Assembly: GCA_963971405.1 (NCBI GenBank)
Contig: OZ020486.1
Location: forward strand, 27,489,419-27,553,418
DNA from: Psococerastis gibbosa
Lineage: Eukaryota; Arthropoda; Insecta; Psocodea; Psocidae
Direction of reading: 5' to 3'
Length of the DNA: 64,000 nucleotides
Under the pieces are notes generated by a model. It ran no database searches, was not told where the DNA came from, and was given only the letters and a program-made list of their open reading frames with translations. A program made the position numbers and the translations under genes. Positions 12,106 to 23,862 of the stretch are shown piece after piece (within the stretch, counting starts at the first letter, position 1; every line of letters begins with the position of its first letter).

Positions 12106-12402
12106 TTCAGTTTCAGTGAGAAAAGAAACTATGTACAGTTTTACATAATGCTGCGCGGATTCGGGGATTTGACCGTGAATCAGATTCAGACTTGAATGGT
12201 AGCATGACTTTGCATTTTGCGCACACTGTGCCATTTGTGTCAGGTGCCGACCTTGACGCTATTAACCGTCATTACAGTCCTATAAAGTCACTTCCACAAT
12301 TGATTCAACTGGGTGTGTACGAACAATACTACTTCGAAATATGTTACATTGTATTATGCTAAGCTATGAAAGATTTTGGGTGCCCAGAGTTTCTCACTGC
12401 CC

Positions 12403-12646
12403 CGGTGACTGGCCAGAAATTTTAAGGCGGGGGGGGGGGGGGGGCATGGGGGCATGACTTCTATCTGGGGGGGGGGGGAATGAAAAAACAAAACTTTTTT
12501 CACTGGGAGTAGGTATAATGAAAGTAAGTAACTTGTAGTCTTGTAACCAGTTTTAATTCTGCTATATAACATGTAAAATATCTCCAAAGAGGGGGGGGGG
12601 GGGGCGGAGAAACTTTCGGGGGGAGGGGGGCGTAGCGCCGCCATTG
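12403..12646. mobile_element. hAT-type MITE (G-rich ends), copy 2
   Basis: Same interior landmarks in order as 3,015-3,273 (CCAGAAATTTTAAGGC plus G-run, GGGAGTAGGTATAATG, TAACCAGTTTTAATTCTG, AACATGTAAAATA, GAGAAACTTTCGGGG) and right end GTAGCGCCGCCATTG. The left terminus is degraded and no target duplication is visible. The 101-codon minus ORF is proline codons from the C-runs. Confidence 0.75.
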
Positions 12647-12659
12647 ATATTGAAACCAA

Positions 12660-14929
12660 AAGCTAAACTAGAATTAACTTATCTAGGGTATGTTTGGATT
12701 GGAGGTATTGAAGTTAATGTGCATGGCGAATTAGGTACCTTATTGCGTTAACTAAAAAGTTAAGCATAGATGCCCCCCGAGGATCCGTCCCTGCTCTGAT
12801 TGCTTATTGCAATTTGGTAAGTTTGTACTGACTATTAAAAGAAGATCAACAAAATAAACACGTGCAGTGCGTGGCTTCATAATCGACCTAAGGATCGCTA
12901 AAGTCTGATTTAAGTTTTTCGATAGAGAAAAATAAAAAATAACTATAATACTTATATACCCGTCTGAAATGCAGCTATTCCCCTAAAATCAGTCATGCAA
13001 AGCCTCTAAAAATGTAAATCTGGTCAGCTGCTGCCTGATTCGCTCCATAAAACAACCCAAGGCAATCCTTCCTACCACAACATAAACCCTCTTGCACTCA
13101 ATGTGTGTAATTTCAACTAAACAGTAATGATAGAGGAGGCGGACAAGATTATATCCAAGCCAAATATCTGACGAACCTTAAAAAGCTATCACCTCCAAGA
13201 AAATCGTGACCCTTCCGCTATGGACAAGTACAATCAGCGGACGGTGTAACGTATATGTACCAGGTACGATACAAAGTGAGTCCTAAAAATAAATCCGATG
13301 CGCAAATGGCAAATGTTGAACGGATCCTATAACGAATTCATGAATTCTTTATTTATAATTAGATAAGTTTAAATACGTCTATATAATGGCGGTGAAAATG
13401 TGCACATGGAAGTACATTCCGTAGAAATTAAAAGAGACTCCCAGAGTGAGGCGGTGCCTGATTAGCCACCATTAACAACGATGGTACAGGGGGACAGCGG
13501 GGTAGCCCCCCCTCCACCTCCTAAAAAAATGTAAATCTGTTTAAGTCAATTTATTAATTTATTACGTTAAAATATAATCGATACTAAATCAGTTTACTCT
13601 ATTATGACCCACCACTACTACCTCTACCCCCAAAATAGGCTGAATCCGTCATTGGATGGGGGCATGAAAATTTTGCTTGTTTGATAGACCAAATTCGAGA
13701 AATGTAAATTAAACATTAGAAGCATATGGAAACCGAAAATAGTAAAATTCTTTGTTAGAAAAGATTTATAAGTTGAGACCAGAAGTGTACTAGGTTTTAT
13801 TAATAAAATAATTATACGTCTCTAGTCTAATTATCCAATCTTATTTTTTTTATTGACAGCAATTAAAAAAAAATAAAAAAATACTTTATAGTCTTATTGT
13901 TCGCCATTAATGCAATAAAGTCGTTTATTCATTCATTCATTCAATTAGCTATTTAGCATATTAGCTAATTTAAAAATCGATGTACTTTTAAGCTGAATAG
14001 AATTTCCCAGTTGATCAGTTTCCACTTCTTTCACTTTTTAAATATTAGAAAACTAACACCCTCGGTCGGTCTCGGAACAGGAATATATTCACCATATTAC
14101 ATATTTTCAACAGCTTAAGGGTCAATTGTCCCCCCTTAGTCCCAAGTACCCCAAATTACGCCCTTCTGCGTAAATAATAACAGCATAACAATCATTATCA
14201 CAAATTTGTACTTCGAGTGTAACCCATATTTATTAGTACGGTCAATACCGAAAGAATATGGAAATGGCTATGGGCCCGAGAGGGGCAAAAACAGGCAATT
14301 TTAACTTCAATTGAACGCTAGCACGATTTTGTATTTAACTGAAATTGATTTTTAAGGTTTTAAACCAGCGGCGTTGGGGCATCGTGAGGCAAAAAGTCTT
14401 CGAGGATGGGTAAATTGCGAAAAGAGCTGGGTGGCAGGTCGTTGACTGGCCATTTGTCGTGTCCACGGTTTACTACCCGTGGCTTTTCGTTTCTAATTTT
14501 ATTCATACCTTTTATTAACTCAATTAAACCTGTGCGTGGAAAATGATTAGCTACGTCACCTTACCTGTTTAGCCGTGTAGGTGCAGGACTTCTTAGTTCA
14601 TGCATGTTTCGAGAGAATCGTCAGGCTTCGAATCTAGAAAAAAAGTCAGTGCATAAGTTTTTTGAAACGTCAACTGTTAAAATTTTGAGAGGAGATTAGT
14701 CATATTTGATCTTAATACACATTTCCTTTTCGTACAAAATCGGGAGGAGGAGGACCCGATAAGATAGGGATTGGGGCTAGGAGCAACTCTCACTAATTGG
14801 AGGAAAAATCTTTTATATTATTGTATTATTCAAAATACTGCTTCAGAATATGGAAAGCAATAGCAATGGAAAGCTACGAGAAGTAAAAACATCAGGCCTA
14901 AAAATGGAAAAGTACCTTACTGTAGAGTA
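12660..14929. other. Unassigned interval
   Basis: Contains a hAT-like right end near 12,793 (GAGGATCCGTCCCTG), a C-rich patch at 13,485-13,525 and an (ATTC)n tract at 13,930-13,948. The rest is AT-rich unique-looking DNA without exons. Confidence 0.4.
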
Positions 14930-15115
14930 GTGGTACAGACTCCGACTTTCACTCGAAAGGTTCGAGTCCCACACTTGCTACATTTCCTGGCCATGCTTCG
15001 GAGGACATTAAAAGCAGGCAGTTCCGGACCTTCCTTTGAGTGTAAGAGAGGGCTTGATAGCCCTAACTCCGCTAGGTTGGCTTAGTCATAGAACAAAAAG
15101 TCAATATCTATTTAT
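14930..15115 (+). repeat. tRNA-derived SINE (family S)
   Basis: Same family: TGTAGAGTAGTGGTACAGACTC, a B box shortened to GGTTCGAGTCC directly after CGAAAG (the TTGTTGGT spacer is lost), body GGCCATGCTTCGGAGGAC and tail AACAAAAAGTCAATATC. It lacks the usual GGACA leader. Confidence 0.8.
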
Positions 15116-16111
15116 TAATAAATTTAAATTTAAAATAGAATATACGTATATTTAATGTAATTTAGTATTGATTAAATTATAACGTAAAATACGTAATACA
15201 TTGAATTGCAGATTTAGTATAAAAAAAACATTCTTGGGGGGGGGGGGGGCAGCAACACCCCTGCGGCGTACAGTACATAAGCATAAATATTGTATTCATG
15301 TTTCATTGTTTCCTTCAGGCGGATGTTGTAGATACTGCATTTTATGAAATAGGCTTAATAATAATTAAACTAAAGAATTCATAAATCATCATCGTAAAAC
15401 GTGTTCGAGCCGCCCGGGGCCAATTATTATTTTTAAGCCCTAATAGGTAGGATATACTACTCTCAACTACAAATTATACGGGCTTGAACTAATCCACCAA
15501 TACACCCTAATACGAGTAGCAGTGAGGTAGGTCCTAGGCATCACGTCACTTGAGATATTCGGCAAGGACGGCTGATTACAGGGGGGAATGACCTGCCGAA
15601 TTCGTGGTATAGTTCACTTCCAGAACCGTATAACACGCTGGCGTAACTAAGCTCACATGGCGCCGTTGAATGCAATTATCGAATAAGACTTAACATTTTA
15701 GGACAGGGTCTTGGCAAGAATTTAGGGGTGGGGGGGGGGGGTCACAAGTTGTATGTGTAGGTGTGCAGCCTATACCATACCCCACCCTCCCGAGAAATCG
15801 TTTTTGTAAAACCTAATTTTACTATCTTATGAATTAGCTCATTTAGGGGGGGGGGGGGTCATGACTCCTGTGATCTCCCTCGTGGATCCGCCATCGTTCT
15901 GGGAGGTCTCTTACAATTACAACACTAGGGTGAGAAGAAAATTCTGATCTTTCTTCAAAGTATACAATACAATAGGAACACATTCACTTGTTAGCTTTAT
16001 AAAATAAAACTTTTACCACAGAGTAAGCTGACTGTACATACCTATATATACTATATATAATCTGTCAGTTTCCATTTAATTTACTAACCATATTAATACG
16101 ATTTAGTCCAT
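15116..16111. other. Unassigned interval with G-runs
   Basis: G-runs at 15,236-15,249, 15,728-15,740 and 15,846-15,858, with GTGGATCCGCCAT at 15,882. These are hAT-MITE-like pieces without assignable pairs of ends. No gene. Confidence 0.4.
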
Positions 16112-16119
16112 CCAAGGTC

Positions 16120-16303
16120 CAAGTGCGGATTTAAGGGGGGGGGGTAAGAGGGTCCGGACCCCCCCAAACATAAAATGAACTTACACTAGATAACAATGGG
16201 TTTACAGTGGGAATGAAAAATAATAATGGTTTTTAATGTTATAATCCACTGAACCGGCCCGCTGACACCCCCCCCCCCAAATTTGAGGCAAATTCCGCCC
16301 TTG
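16120..16303. mobile_element. hAT-type MITE, exact 8-bp duplication
   Basis: CAAGTGCGGATTTAAGG plus a G-run at the left; C-run then AAATTCCGCCCTTG at the right. CCAAGGTC at 16,112-16,119 and 16,304-16,311 is a perfect duplication. 184 bp. Confidence 0.87.
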
Positions 16304-16311
16304 CCAAGGTC

Positions 16312-17304
16312 CAAGTTGTAGGACTATTTCATCCATATTACAATACAATATAAACAATTTTTCAGTTTGATGCAGTGTAAAGGACAAAAATTTACCGAAA
16401 TATCAAATCCATGATCAAATTAAAAATATCTTGCATAAGAAATTAAATAGGTAATAGATAAAAACTGACAGATTTTGTTGTGATCCGGACGGGCTGGAGT
16501 GGGGCTTTATATTATACCCATAAAACTAAAAGGAAGCGGGTTGCACACAATGGCCACCCCTGGTTCACCTACAAATTGGTTGGTTTAAATATTTTTAATT
16601 ATTATTATTTATGATGTAAGTTAGTCAGATTTGATCCAGTCAAAATAATATTTCATATACCCTATTATAAGGGGTTTTCCATTTTTGTTATAATTGTTTT
16701 CATGAATTTGGTAAAATTCTGTCTAATATCAGTTTCATGGAAAACTTCCAGCAAAACAAAACATCGTCGAACTGCATGAAATAGTCTTCTACCAATTGAG
16801 TGAATCAAATCTTTATAACTTAAATAAACCAGCCTACTCACCGATCCACGGGTGGCCAATGGGTCGGCCAGTCTCCTCTTAAGAACATTTCTTAAACATT
16901 TCACTCTATTTTAGGCAACAACACAATTCACTTATACTTTGGTTTTCTACATTAGAGTGTTTCACGATTTTAGGCGTGGGAATCTTTCCAACCATCCTTA
17001 CCAATTTCCAATGCTTTGGGGCAGGATAAAGTCGTCTGGCAAATTAAACTGTCAGCCAGGCATTGACATTACTCAGAAAGCTAACAATTTATTGCAAAGA
17101 AACATTTCACTATGTATTATTAGATTTTACCTCATTCCCTGTTTTTAATTTAAAAAAAAAAAATGGATTGAAAAAGTATAATGATTTTAGAGAATGTTAT
17201 CCATTTCATTTTCCGTTACACTGGTTGGAAATTTTGAAATGCCTGTAGCCTGTTTAATCTGTTGTAGTGTTCGAATCCCCACATACCCTGGACACGTCAC
17301 TGCT
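16312..17304. other. Unassigned interval with a diverged MITE arm
   Basis: 16,760-16,830 (CATGAAATAGTCTTCTACCA, CAAATCTTTATAACTTA) resembles an arm of the piggyBac-type MITE at 10,959. Otherwise AT-rich, no gene. Confidence 0.35.
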
Positions 17305-17312
17305 GCTACGAA

Positions 17313-17485
17313 CAAAGGCGGATCCACGGTGGGGGGTCAGGACCCCCTAAATGAGTAAATCCAAAAGATACCTAGTAAAAAAATTGATTAAAACTCAACT
17401 TTTCAACAAAAAAAAAAATACCTTTTAAACTTACAAAAAACTTGTGATCCCCCCCCCCCTAAATTTTCCGCTGGATCCGCTCTTG
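17313..17485. mobile_element. hAT-type MITE, exact 8-bp duplication
   Basis: CAAAGGCGGATCCACGGTGGGG at the left; CCGCTGGATCCGCTCTTG at the right. GCTACGAA at 17,305-17,312 and 17,486-17,493 is a perfect duplication. 173 bp. Confidence 0.88.
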
Positions 17486-17908
17486 GCTACGAAGGACTGG
17501 TCTAGGTTAATAAGTCTGCAATTTACGAATGAATAAAAGGAATAAAACTACAGAGGGAAGTAAAAATTACTGGCAGGCTTACGCGATGACTGCTTGGGTC
17601 AGGAAAGTGACTGTCTAATTTGGCCCTATTACCAAATGTCGCTTGGTCGTTTTCGACTCTCGACATATTCGTACTACGTTGTTATTGCTGCTGTGACCCG
17701 GTTTGGCGTATTCAAATATTTTCGGGCTCTTCAGAATCTAGTTATCAGTTAGGTTAATAACCTCGACATCAGCTCTATTTTCCACACTGAGTTGTTATCT
17801 TTCTACAGCTTTCGAATTTTGATTGTATATAGAGAACGTAGGCATGCAGTGATCATAATGTAGGTTCATAAAACAATATTTTACATCATGTAATGCATAT
17901 GTTACAGC

Positions 17909-18096
17909 CAGGGGCGTAAAGTTTGGGGTTTGCCCCCCCCCCCCAGCCTCGAGCATTGTAAGACGTGGTTCATACTTTCAACGTTCAACCCTAAGTTTTT
18001 GCTCTTATATTTTAAATTTTTCCTTATCCTGCCTGATGACGTCATAAGGTCTCCTTAGTTTTGTCCCCGCCATCATTCTAAAACTTTACTCCTCTG
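17909..18096. mobile_element. hAT-type MITE, exact 8-bp duplication and a related empty site
   Basis: CAGGGGCGTAAAGTTTGGGG at the left; AAACTTTACTCCTCTG at the right. GTTACAGC at 17,901-17,908 and 18,097-18,104 is a perfect duplication. The local tandem copy at 18,500-18,512 reads TATGTTACAGCCAAGTAATG with a single GTTACAGC, the unoccupied state. 188 bp. Confidence 0.88.
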
Positions 18097-18640
18097 GTTA
18101 CAGCCAAATAAATTAATCTAGCTGTTGTGAATATTATCTTGACATTATTCATTATAACTGAAGATTTTGGCCAAAGTGATTACTTTAGCTGAAGTTATCA
18201 CTTTATCCAGCCATTATCCATAATATCTAACTCACTTTATTTATTACTTTCACCAGTTTACCGTCTTACTAGAAGCAGTGTAAGAAAGTGAAATAACCAA
18301 AAATAAAGACATTAGCTAAACATATTTATCATGGAACCATTTCTACAAAATTAAAAAAAAAAAAAAACATTTTTTTCTAACCTTCCCATTATTTTTGTAC
18401 TCGTAAAAAATGGAAATGTAAACTAGTTAATGTACTCTTAGCCTATACTATACTCTATTTATATATATGTATATTTATATTTATACATTATATGAGTATA
18501 TGTTACAGCCAAGTAATGAATCTAGCTATTATGTATAACATCCAAACATTACTCATAATAACTGACGATTTTGATCACTTTGACTAGCCATTATTCGTAA
18601 TACTCCGTCAAAGTTATTAATATTTGAAAAGAATTATTAC
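18097..18640 (+). repeat. Diverged tandem duplication, about 405-bp period
   Basis: GTTACAGCCAAATAAATTAATCTAGC ... AACTGAAGATTTTGG ... AGCCATTATCCATAATA at 18,097-18,235 recurs as GTTACAGCCAAGTAATGAATC ... AACTGACGATTTTGA ... AGCCATTATTCGTAATA at 18,505-18,605. Non-coding. Confidence 0.6.
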
Positions 18641-18666
18641 TTTAACCATACTGTGCTAGGCATTAT

Positions 18667-19110
18667 AAAGAACCGGTACGAGTGAATCCATATGCTTGAT
18701 TTCCAATTTATCAATTAGTATTTAGCTATCGAGATAAATAATATGAGTAGTTCCATGGTAAATAATTGTTCTATGGTTAAATTTTGGTGGCCCCAACTTT
18801 CCCTATCCCAAATCTCTGAAATTGATCGATGGGACGATTGCATGCTTTAGAACGGGCAGACCAACACAATACAATATAGTAATAATGGCAGGGTATGCAA
18901 TGTATTGCATGCATGTATCATTAATATTTTTTCAAAAAATATTTTTTTTTACAAAAAACCAAAACTTTGTTGGGAAAACAACTGATTCGGGGTTTTACTC
19001 TATTTAACACCTTAGTTGGAAAGCATCGATAGAAAGGTTCATCAGAAAATTTATTTTTTAGTTATTTTCTGATGAATTCCCAAATCGAACTATGTTATTT
19101 TCAACAGCGT
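18667..19110 (+). repeat. Interspersed element DR1, 5' part
   Basis: AAAGAACCGGTACGAGTGAATCC followed by TTCCATGGTAAATAATTGTTC, AATGGCAGGGTATGCAATG and AAAGCATCGATAGAAAGG. Lacks the G-run and the entire GACAGACA 3' half. A 61-codon ORF here is chance. Confidence 0.7.
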
Positions 19111-19505
19111 CCGCTAATATGTTACCCTCCCCTGCCCCCTCCCAGAGTCATCAAGGATCAGAGGATGTAGGAGCTTAGTTAATTTACCAAATACTGACTA
19201 TGTGCTTTCAAGCTCCTATGAATTAAATGTGACAGGGTGGCTATTCCAAACTTCCTTTTACACTTACGGAAACCCCATAATGGTTCAAATCCAAGCGCGA
19301 ATCCAATTATACCGAAAGAGAAACAATAGGCTTTACGAAATAAGCGAATTAGAATGAGCCGAATCCAGTTTATTTTTACGAATCTATTGTAAACTTCACC
19401 GCAGCGCATGAGTAGAATAGAAGGCAATGACCTCAATAAATGGGTATATGACAGAAGCTGTCAAAAAAAAACTGCCAAAAAATACAAACACTTGCAGGTC
19501 TGATT

Positions 19506-19805
19506 CAGTGCCAGATTTGGCTATGGGGCCAGGAGGCCCCCACAAACAGCCGCAAAATACAAAATCGCAATAGATTAAAAAACTAAAGCAAATAATTAAA
19601 TTTGTCGAAATATCTGGCGGGAAATTGGAACGTGCCACGGCATCAATGATAAATCGCCTTACTCAATTCTATTTTATTTTGCATCCTGTGCCTCTGTTTT
19701 ATATATGTGATAGTGGAAAATTCGTATAAGGGCGGAATATTTTTCTGCGAGAAAGGGCCCCAAACAATTCTGGCCCAGGGCCCCACAAGGCCAAACCCGG
19801 CACTG
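19506..19805. mobile_element. hAT-like MITE, 300 bp
   Basis: CAGTGCCAGATTTGGC-ATGGGGCC at the left and GGGGCCCCAC...GCCAAACCCGGCACTG at the right give imperfect terminal repeats of about 27 bp. No clear target duplication, so older than its neighbours. AT-rich interior. Confidence 0.65.
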
Positions 19806-21296
19806 GGTTTAATATCAAATCAAATTATTTCAAATTCATTCACAATAACTTAAATCTACAGAAGAATTCAAGAATTTTACAATTTTATTAATTCATGACG
19901 TTCGATCCCCCACCCAGCTGTTTACAATATGGACAACAAAACATGCGATATCTTCATACACTCCACTATCTACCATCTATATCAAATCCAGACTCGGTGC
20001 CCACCATATTATTCTTCTATAATGATAATTAATGAAATGAAAAAAAAAAGATAAAATAATTAATTCACAATGTCGCGATCTGTCAAGCACAGCCACCTAA
20101 AACGAAATAAAACAACGAAAAAAATAAATTTATAACATTGAAGAACAAGAAACCCCTGAAAATCAATTCCGGAAAATGAGTGGCTTGCATAAAAACTGGA
20201 CAATAAAACCTGAAACTGGCCCTGTTAAGTCCAGACCCCTCTCTCTCTGACTCTCAAAGAGTTGGCGTGCCATGTCTGCAGTTGGACGCACAAAGAAGTG
20301 CAGCTGCGTTAAAAAACATGTCTGGGGTCCTTGAGTCTGGCCAAATTAAAATTTATTAGGGAGCCACCGGAGCATTGCACGGGCTCGCAGATTTCGGAGC
20401 ACCAAGGCCAAGCTTTGGCTGCACATGAGGAAGGTCAGTGTTGTCCCTCGCAACTCCTTTTAATGTTACCCAGGTCTGGGTCTGCGACCACCGTTATGGT
20501 TGCGGCTGTTGAAAAGGATTTCTCCGACCAGCTTTTAATTAAGTCTAGTCGTTTTATGACTTTTCATTCTTGGGTTCGTGGGAACACAAACCCTTCTCAA
20601 TAATTGCGATTGTGCGCATAGGCCAACTATATGCTTATGTTCAACCTCTTTCATTTTCGTTATCTGCAGTGTAACTAGCAACGTCTGGTCTTCAAGGTTT
20701 CCACTACTAGAGGCGGCTGCTGGTTGCGGGGTTGTTGGCCGGGGTAACAAAGTATAACTCCATTAAAAATTTGTTAGCAAATCAGGAAAAAAAATAGCAT
20801 TGTGATGTCATCCTGAAACGGCTGCATCGGGTCGGTGTTTTGTAGCAGACATGTCGGATTTCCATGAATAAGTTATATATACATTTACATAATATACAAT
20901 ATATGCAATATATTGTACGTAAGCTCAGTTTGACCGCTAATTGCTAAGACTAGGTATGGACGTTGGACGGCGGGACGCGGGACGAACCTAATTTTCGTTT
21001 TGCGTCCAGCACTTTTTTCGCAGCTTTATTTTGCAGTGAATGCGTATGATTTCGTCCCGCGAGAATATCCAACCATTGATGATTATTTATCTATTTATTT
21101 ATTTGTGTTATTGTTTTAGAACTGTTTGTTTAATTCTCTTTTACAACGAAACTAAAATAGTCAACACCTCCAGGTTCTTTTCCAGTCAATTCCCAATCTG
21201 TTACATGTACAAAACATAATATCTATGGAAATATATTTAATATGCTATTTAGAAAAAGAACAAAAAATAATATAATGCTAATTAATTTAAACTTAA
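19806..21296. other. Unassigned interval with a unique GC-richer island
   Basis: 20,210-20,750 has near-even base composition, no match elsewhere in the window and overlapping ORFs on both strands (90 and 71 codons) with no motif. It stands out from AT-rich neighbours and may be a regulatory element or decayed exon; function unknown. Confidence 0.35.
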
Positions 21297-21512
21297 TAAA
21301 TAAATAGGTAATGACTAGAGTTGTTCGATTACTAAGGCATTAGGCAACCTAGCGGAGTTAAGGCTGTAAAGCCATTTCTTACAATCAACTAAGAAAGGCC
21401 CGGGACCACCTGCTTTACATGTCCCCCGAAGAATGACCAGAAAATATGGCAAATGTGGGACTCGAACCAATAACCTTTCGGGTGAAAATCAGAGTCCATA
21501 CCACTACTCTCA
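21297..21512 (-). repeat. tRNA-derived SINE (family S), reverse orientation
   Basis: Reverse complement of the family: AACCTAGCGGAGTTAAGGCTG, then CCCGGGACCACCTGCTTTACAT, then GGGACTCGAACCAATAACC and a reverse A box CCACTACTCT. The last few leader bases are replaced by CAGCCAACAG, and a (GA)n microsatellite follows at 21,559-21,574. Confidence 0.8.
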
Positions 21513-21859
21513 GCCAACAGTAAGGACATCGCCAGCTCTCTAGCAAGGGGGGGGGGGGAGAGAGAGAGAGAGAGTGTAATTTTTACAATATTGGCTGGTT
21601 TTACGCAAACCAAAATATGGCATGTACTAGTTATATACCGTACTCTATTTCAGAGTATTGTACTCTTTTTCATGTATGTGTACTCTACAAACTGAAAGTC
21701 ATTCAGAGTACGCAAAAATACTCTTTTTCTGAACCATGTAAGAAGCAAAATATTTTTTTTTTATGAAAGATCGTAAGGCTAGCAGTGGCGGGTCCATAAA
21801 GGGGGCCATGGGAGCCCCAAGGAAAATTAGCGTACACTATATAAAATAGGACATTCAAA

Positions 21860-22900
21860 ACAAAAGTATGGTAACATTAATATGTCTTCTTCTTATGTTT
21901 AAATTATAAATTTTACTGTTGTAAAAATCGTAAATTTTGAACTTACCTATATTTTCAAATTTTTTCCCCGGGGAGAACCTCGGGCCCCCATGCTTCCAGC
22001 AACTTGGATAAACATTTAAGCATTCCTTTGCTAGCTTTAAAATAATCAATACTTTACTGCTGTTAAAATGCGTAAAACCCCACTATTTTGCACTTATATT
22101 TTCAAATTGTTTCCCCGGGGGAGAACCCCGGCCCCCCCCCCCCTGCTGCCAGCTATATGAATAAGTATTTAAGCATTCCTTTGTACGCTTTAAAAAAAAT
22201 CTGTGCTTTACTGCTGTTAAAATACACAACACACCATTATTTTGCACTTACATTTTCAAACTTTTCCTCCGGGGGAGACCCCCGGGCCCCCCTATTTCCA
22301 GCAAATTGGGTAAGTATTAAAGCATTTGTTTGCAAGCTATAAAAAAAAATCAATACTTTACTGCTGTTAAAATGCGTAAAATCCCACTATTTTGCACTTA
22401 TATTTTCAAATTTTTTCCCCGGGGTAGACCCCCGGCCCCCTGCTGTCAGCTATATGGATAATTGAATTTTCTTTTCTTTTTTATTTAGTTTTAGAGTAGG
22501 GTAAATTGTTATTGGTTTTCATGTGGGGCTTTACAATTATTGTATTTAAATTGTTCTATTTAATTTAATACATTCATTCATTCATTCAAGTATTTAAGCA
22601 TTCCTTTGTAAGCTTTAAAAAAAAATATGTGCTTTCCTGCTGTTAAAATACACAAAACCCCACTATTTTGCACTTAAATTTTCAAAATTTTTCCTCCGGG
22701 GGAGACCCCCAGGCCCCCCTATTTCCAGCAAATTGGATAAGTATTTAAGCATTCCTTTGCTAGCTTTAAAAAATTCAATACTTTACTGACTGATTTTTCT
22801 TCTGGGGGAGACCCCCGGGCCCCCCTGTTTCAAGCTATATGAATAAGCATTATTGCTGCATTATTACTGCTGTTAAAATATGTATAACCCTACTAATTTT
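21860..22900 (+). repeat. Tandem array of alternating A/B units (about 300-bp dimer)
   Basis: Six units of about 110-150 bp start near 21,952, 22,100, 22,253, 22,403, 22,680 and 22,789, after a degenerate unit. All contain CCCGGGGGAGACCCC-type blocks, ATTTAAGCATTCCTTTG and a TTTACTGCTGTTAAAAT-like run (some truncated). Odd units have CCAGCAA-TTGGATAA and ATCAATACTTTAC; even units have CAGCTATATG-ATAA and (in two of three) TGTGCTTxxCTGC. The strict alternation means the array grew as dimers. Unit 4 is interrupted at about 22,461-22,588. The upstream CAGTGGCGGGTCC at 21,783 looks like a hAT left end, so the array may lie inside a larger element. Confidence 0.78.
22461..22588 (+). mobile_element. 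Insertion in array unit 4, probable non-LTR retrotransposon 3' end
   Basis: About 128 bp of unrelated T-rich sequence ending TAATACATTCATTCATTCATTC. The array unit resumes directly with AAGTATTTAAGC. A short 3' segment with a simple ATTC repeat is typical of 5'-truncated non-LTR elements. A similar TTATTCATTCATTCATTC tail occurs at 13,925-13,945. Confidence 0.5.
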
Positions 22901-23862
22901 TTAATTTGGGCGCTAATTTCTGTATGGTAGTTTCCATAGTTCCGTGGTTTTTACTCATTTTATAGAAAATATACTAAGTACTCTTTTTTGAAATGCTGTA
23001 CTCTTTATTTTCCTTCTCAAAAGTCAGATGTACTTTATTTCGAGAAAAAAAAGTTGGCAACCCTAGGGGGGGGGGGGGGAGGGAGGGCAGCTGCTCCCTG
23101 AGCAATGCTGACGACGCCCATGACCTTTGTTATTATGATATTGGTTTTTATTACCAAAATAAAATTAATCATGGTATTTATTTATTTAATACATTTAGGC
23201 TGGTTCGATAGTAATGGACTATCAACCGAATAGTGCACCTCAAACATTAACACTACAATACCTAATTAAAGGCATTATTAACTGAACGCTGCTCATTTTT
23301 TTAACACAACACATTCGACATCGACCAACGTATTTAGCCAAAACCGCTGAACCGCCCCTAATTTAGTTCTGCGTCAATTTCCAACTTCTACTAATAGAAA
23401 CCAAAGCAGTCGATGTACGATATACGATGCGATAAAACGGGGAGTCATTCACCTATGGAGCCGGCATTTTTGGCGTCAAGGACAGTGGGTCTGGGAAGCA
23501 ACGAATTATGGCTTGCCGTAGGTCACTGACAATCTACGCGCCAAAGCCCCCCGCCATAGCTTTTTAATAAGTTAACTGATCTGACCGACCGGATTTTTGT
23601 CCAGTCCACAGGCACGAACGATGTCTGTGTTTCTTTTGTTCTTCTTTGATATCCATGATTGGCTGTGTTCCCTGCCCAAAGTAAATTGTCATTACAGTTT
23701 ATACCTACAATATACGCTTATATGCTTGATAGAATGTTTATAGTACAGTATTAATGTGCCCTAATCACTGGCAAATTTTGTCAGCTGAAATGTAACAGGG
23801 AATAATGGAATACACATGGTTATACTAGTACTTATTCACATAAAGGAGCAAACATTATTTAT
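22901..23862. other. Unassigned interval
   Basis: A G-run at 23,067-23,080 and otherwise unique-looking sequence. No gene or assignable repeat. Confidence 0.35.

Noticed and set aside
15700..15895. A paired-end hAT MITE around the two G-runs
   Set aside because: The left (CAGGGTCTTGGC) and right (GTGGATCCGCCAT) ends do not pair and no 8-bp duplication was found.
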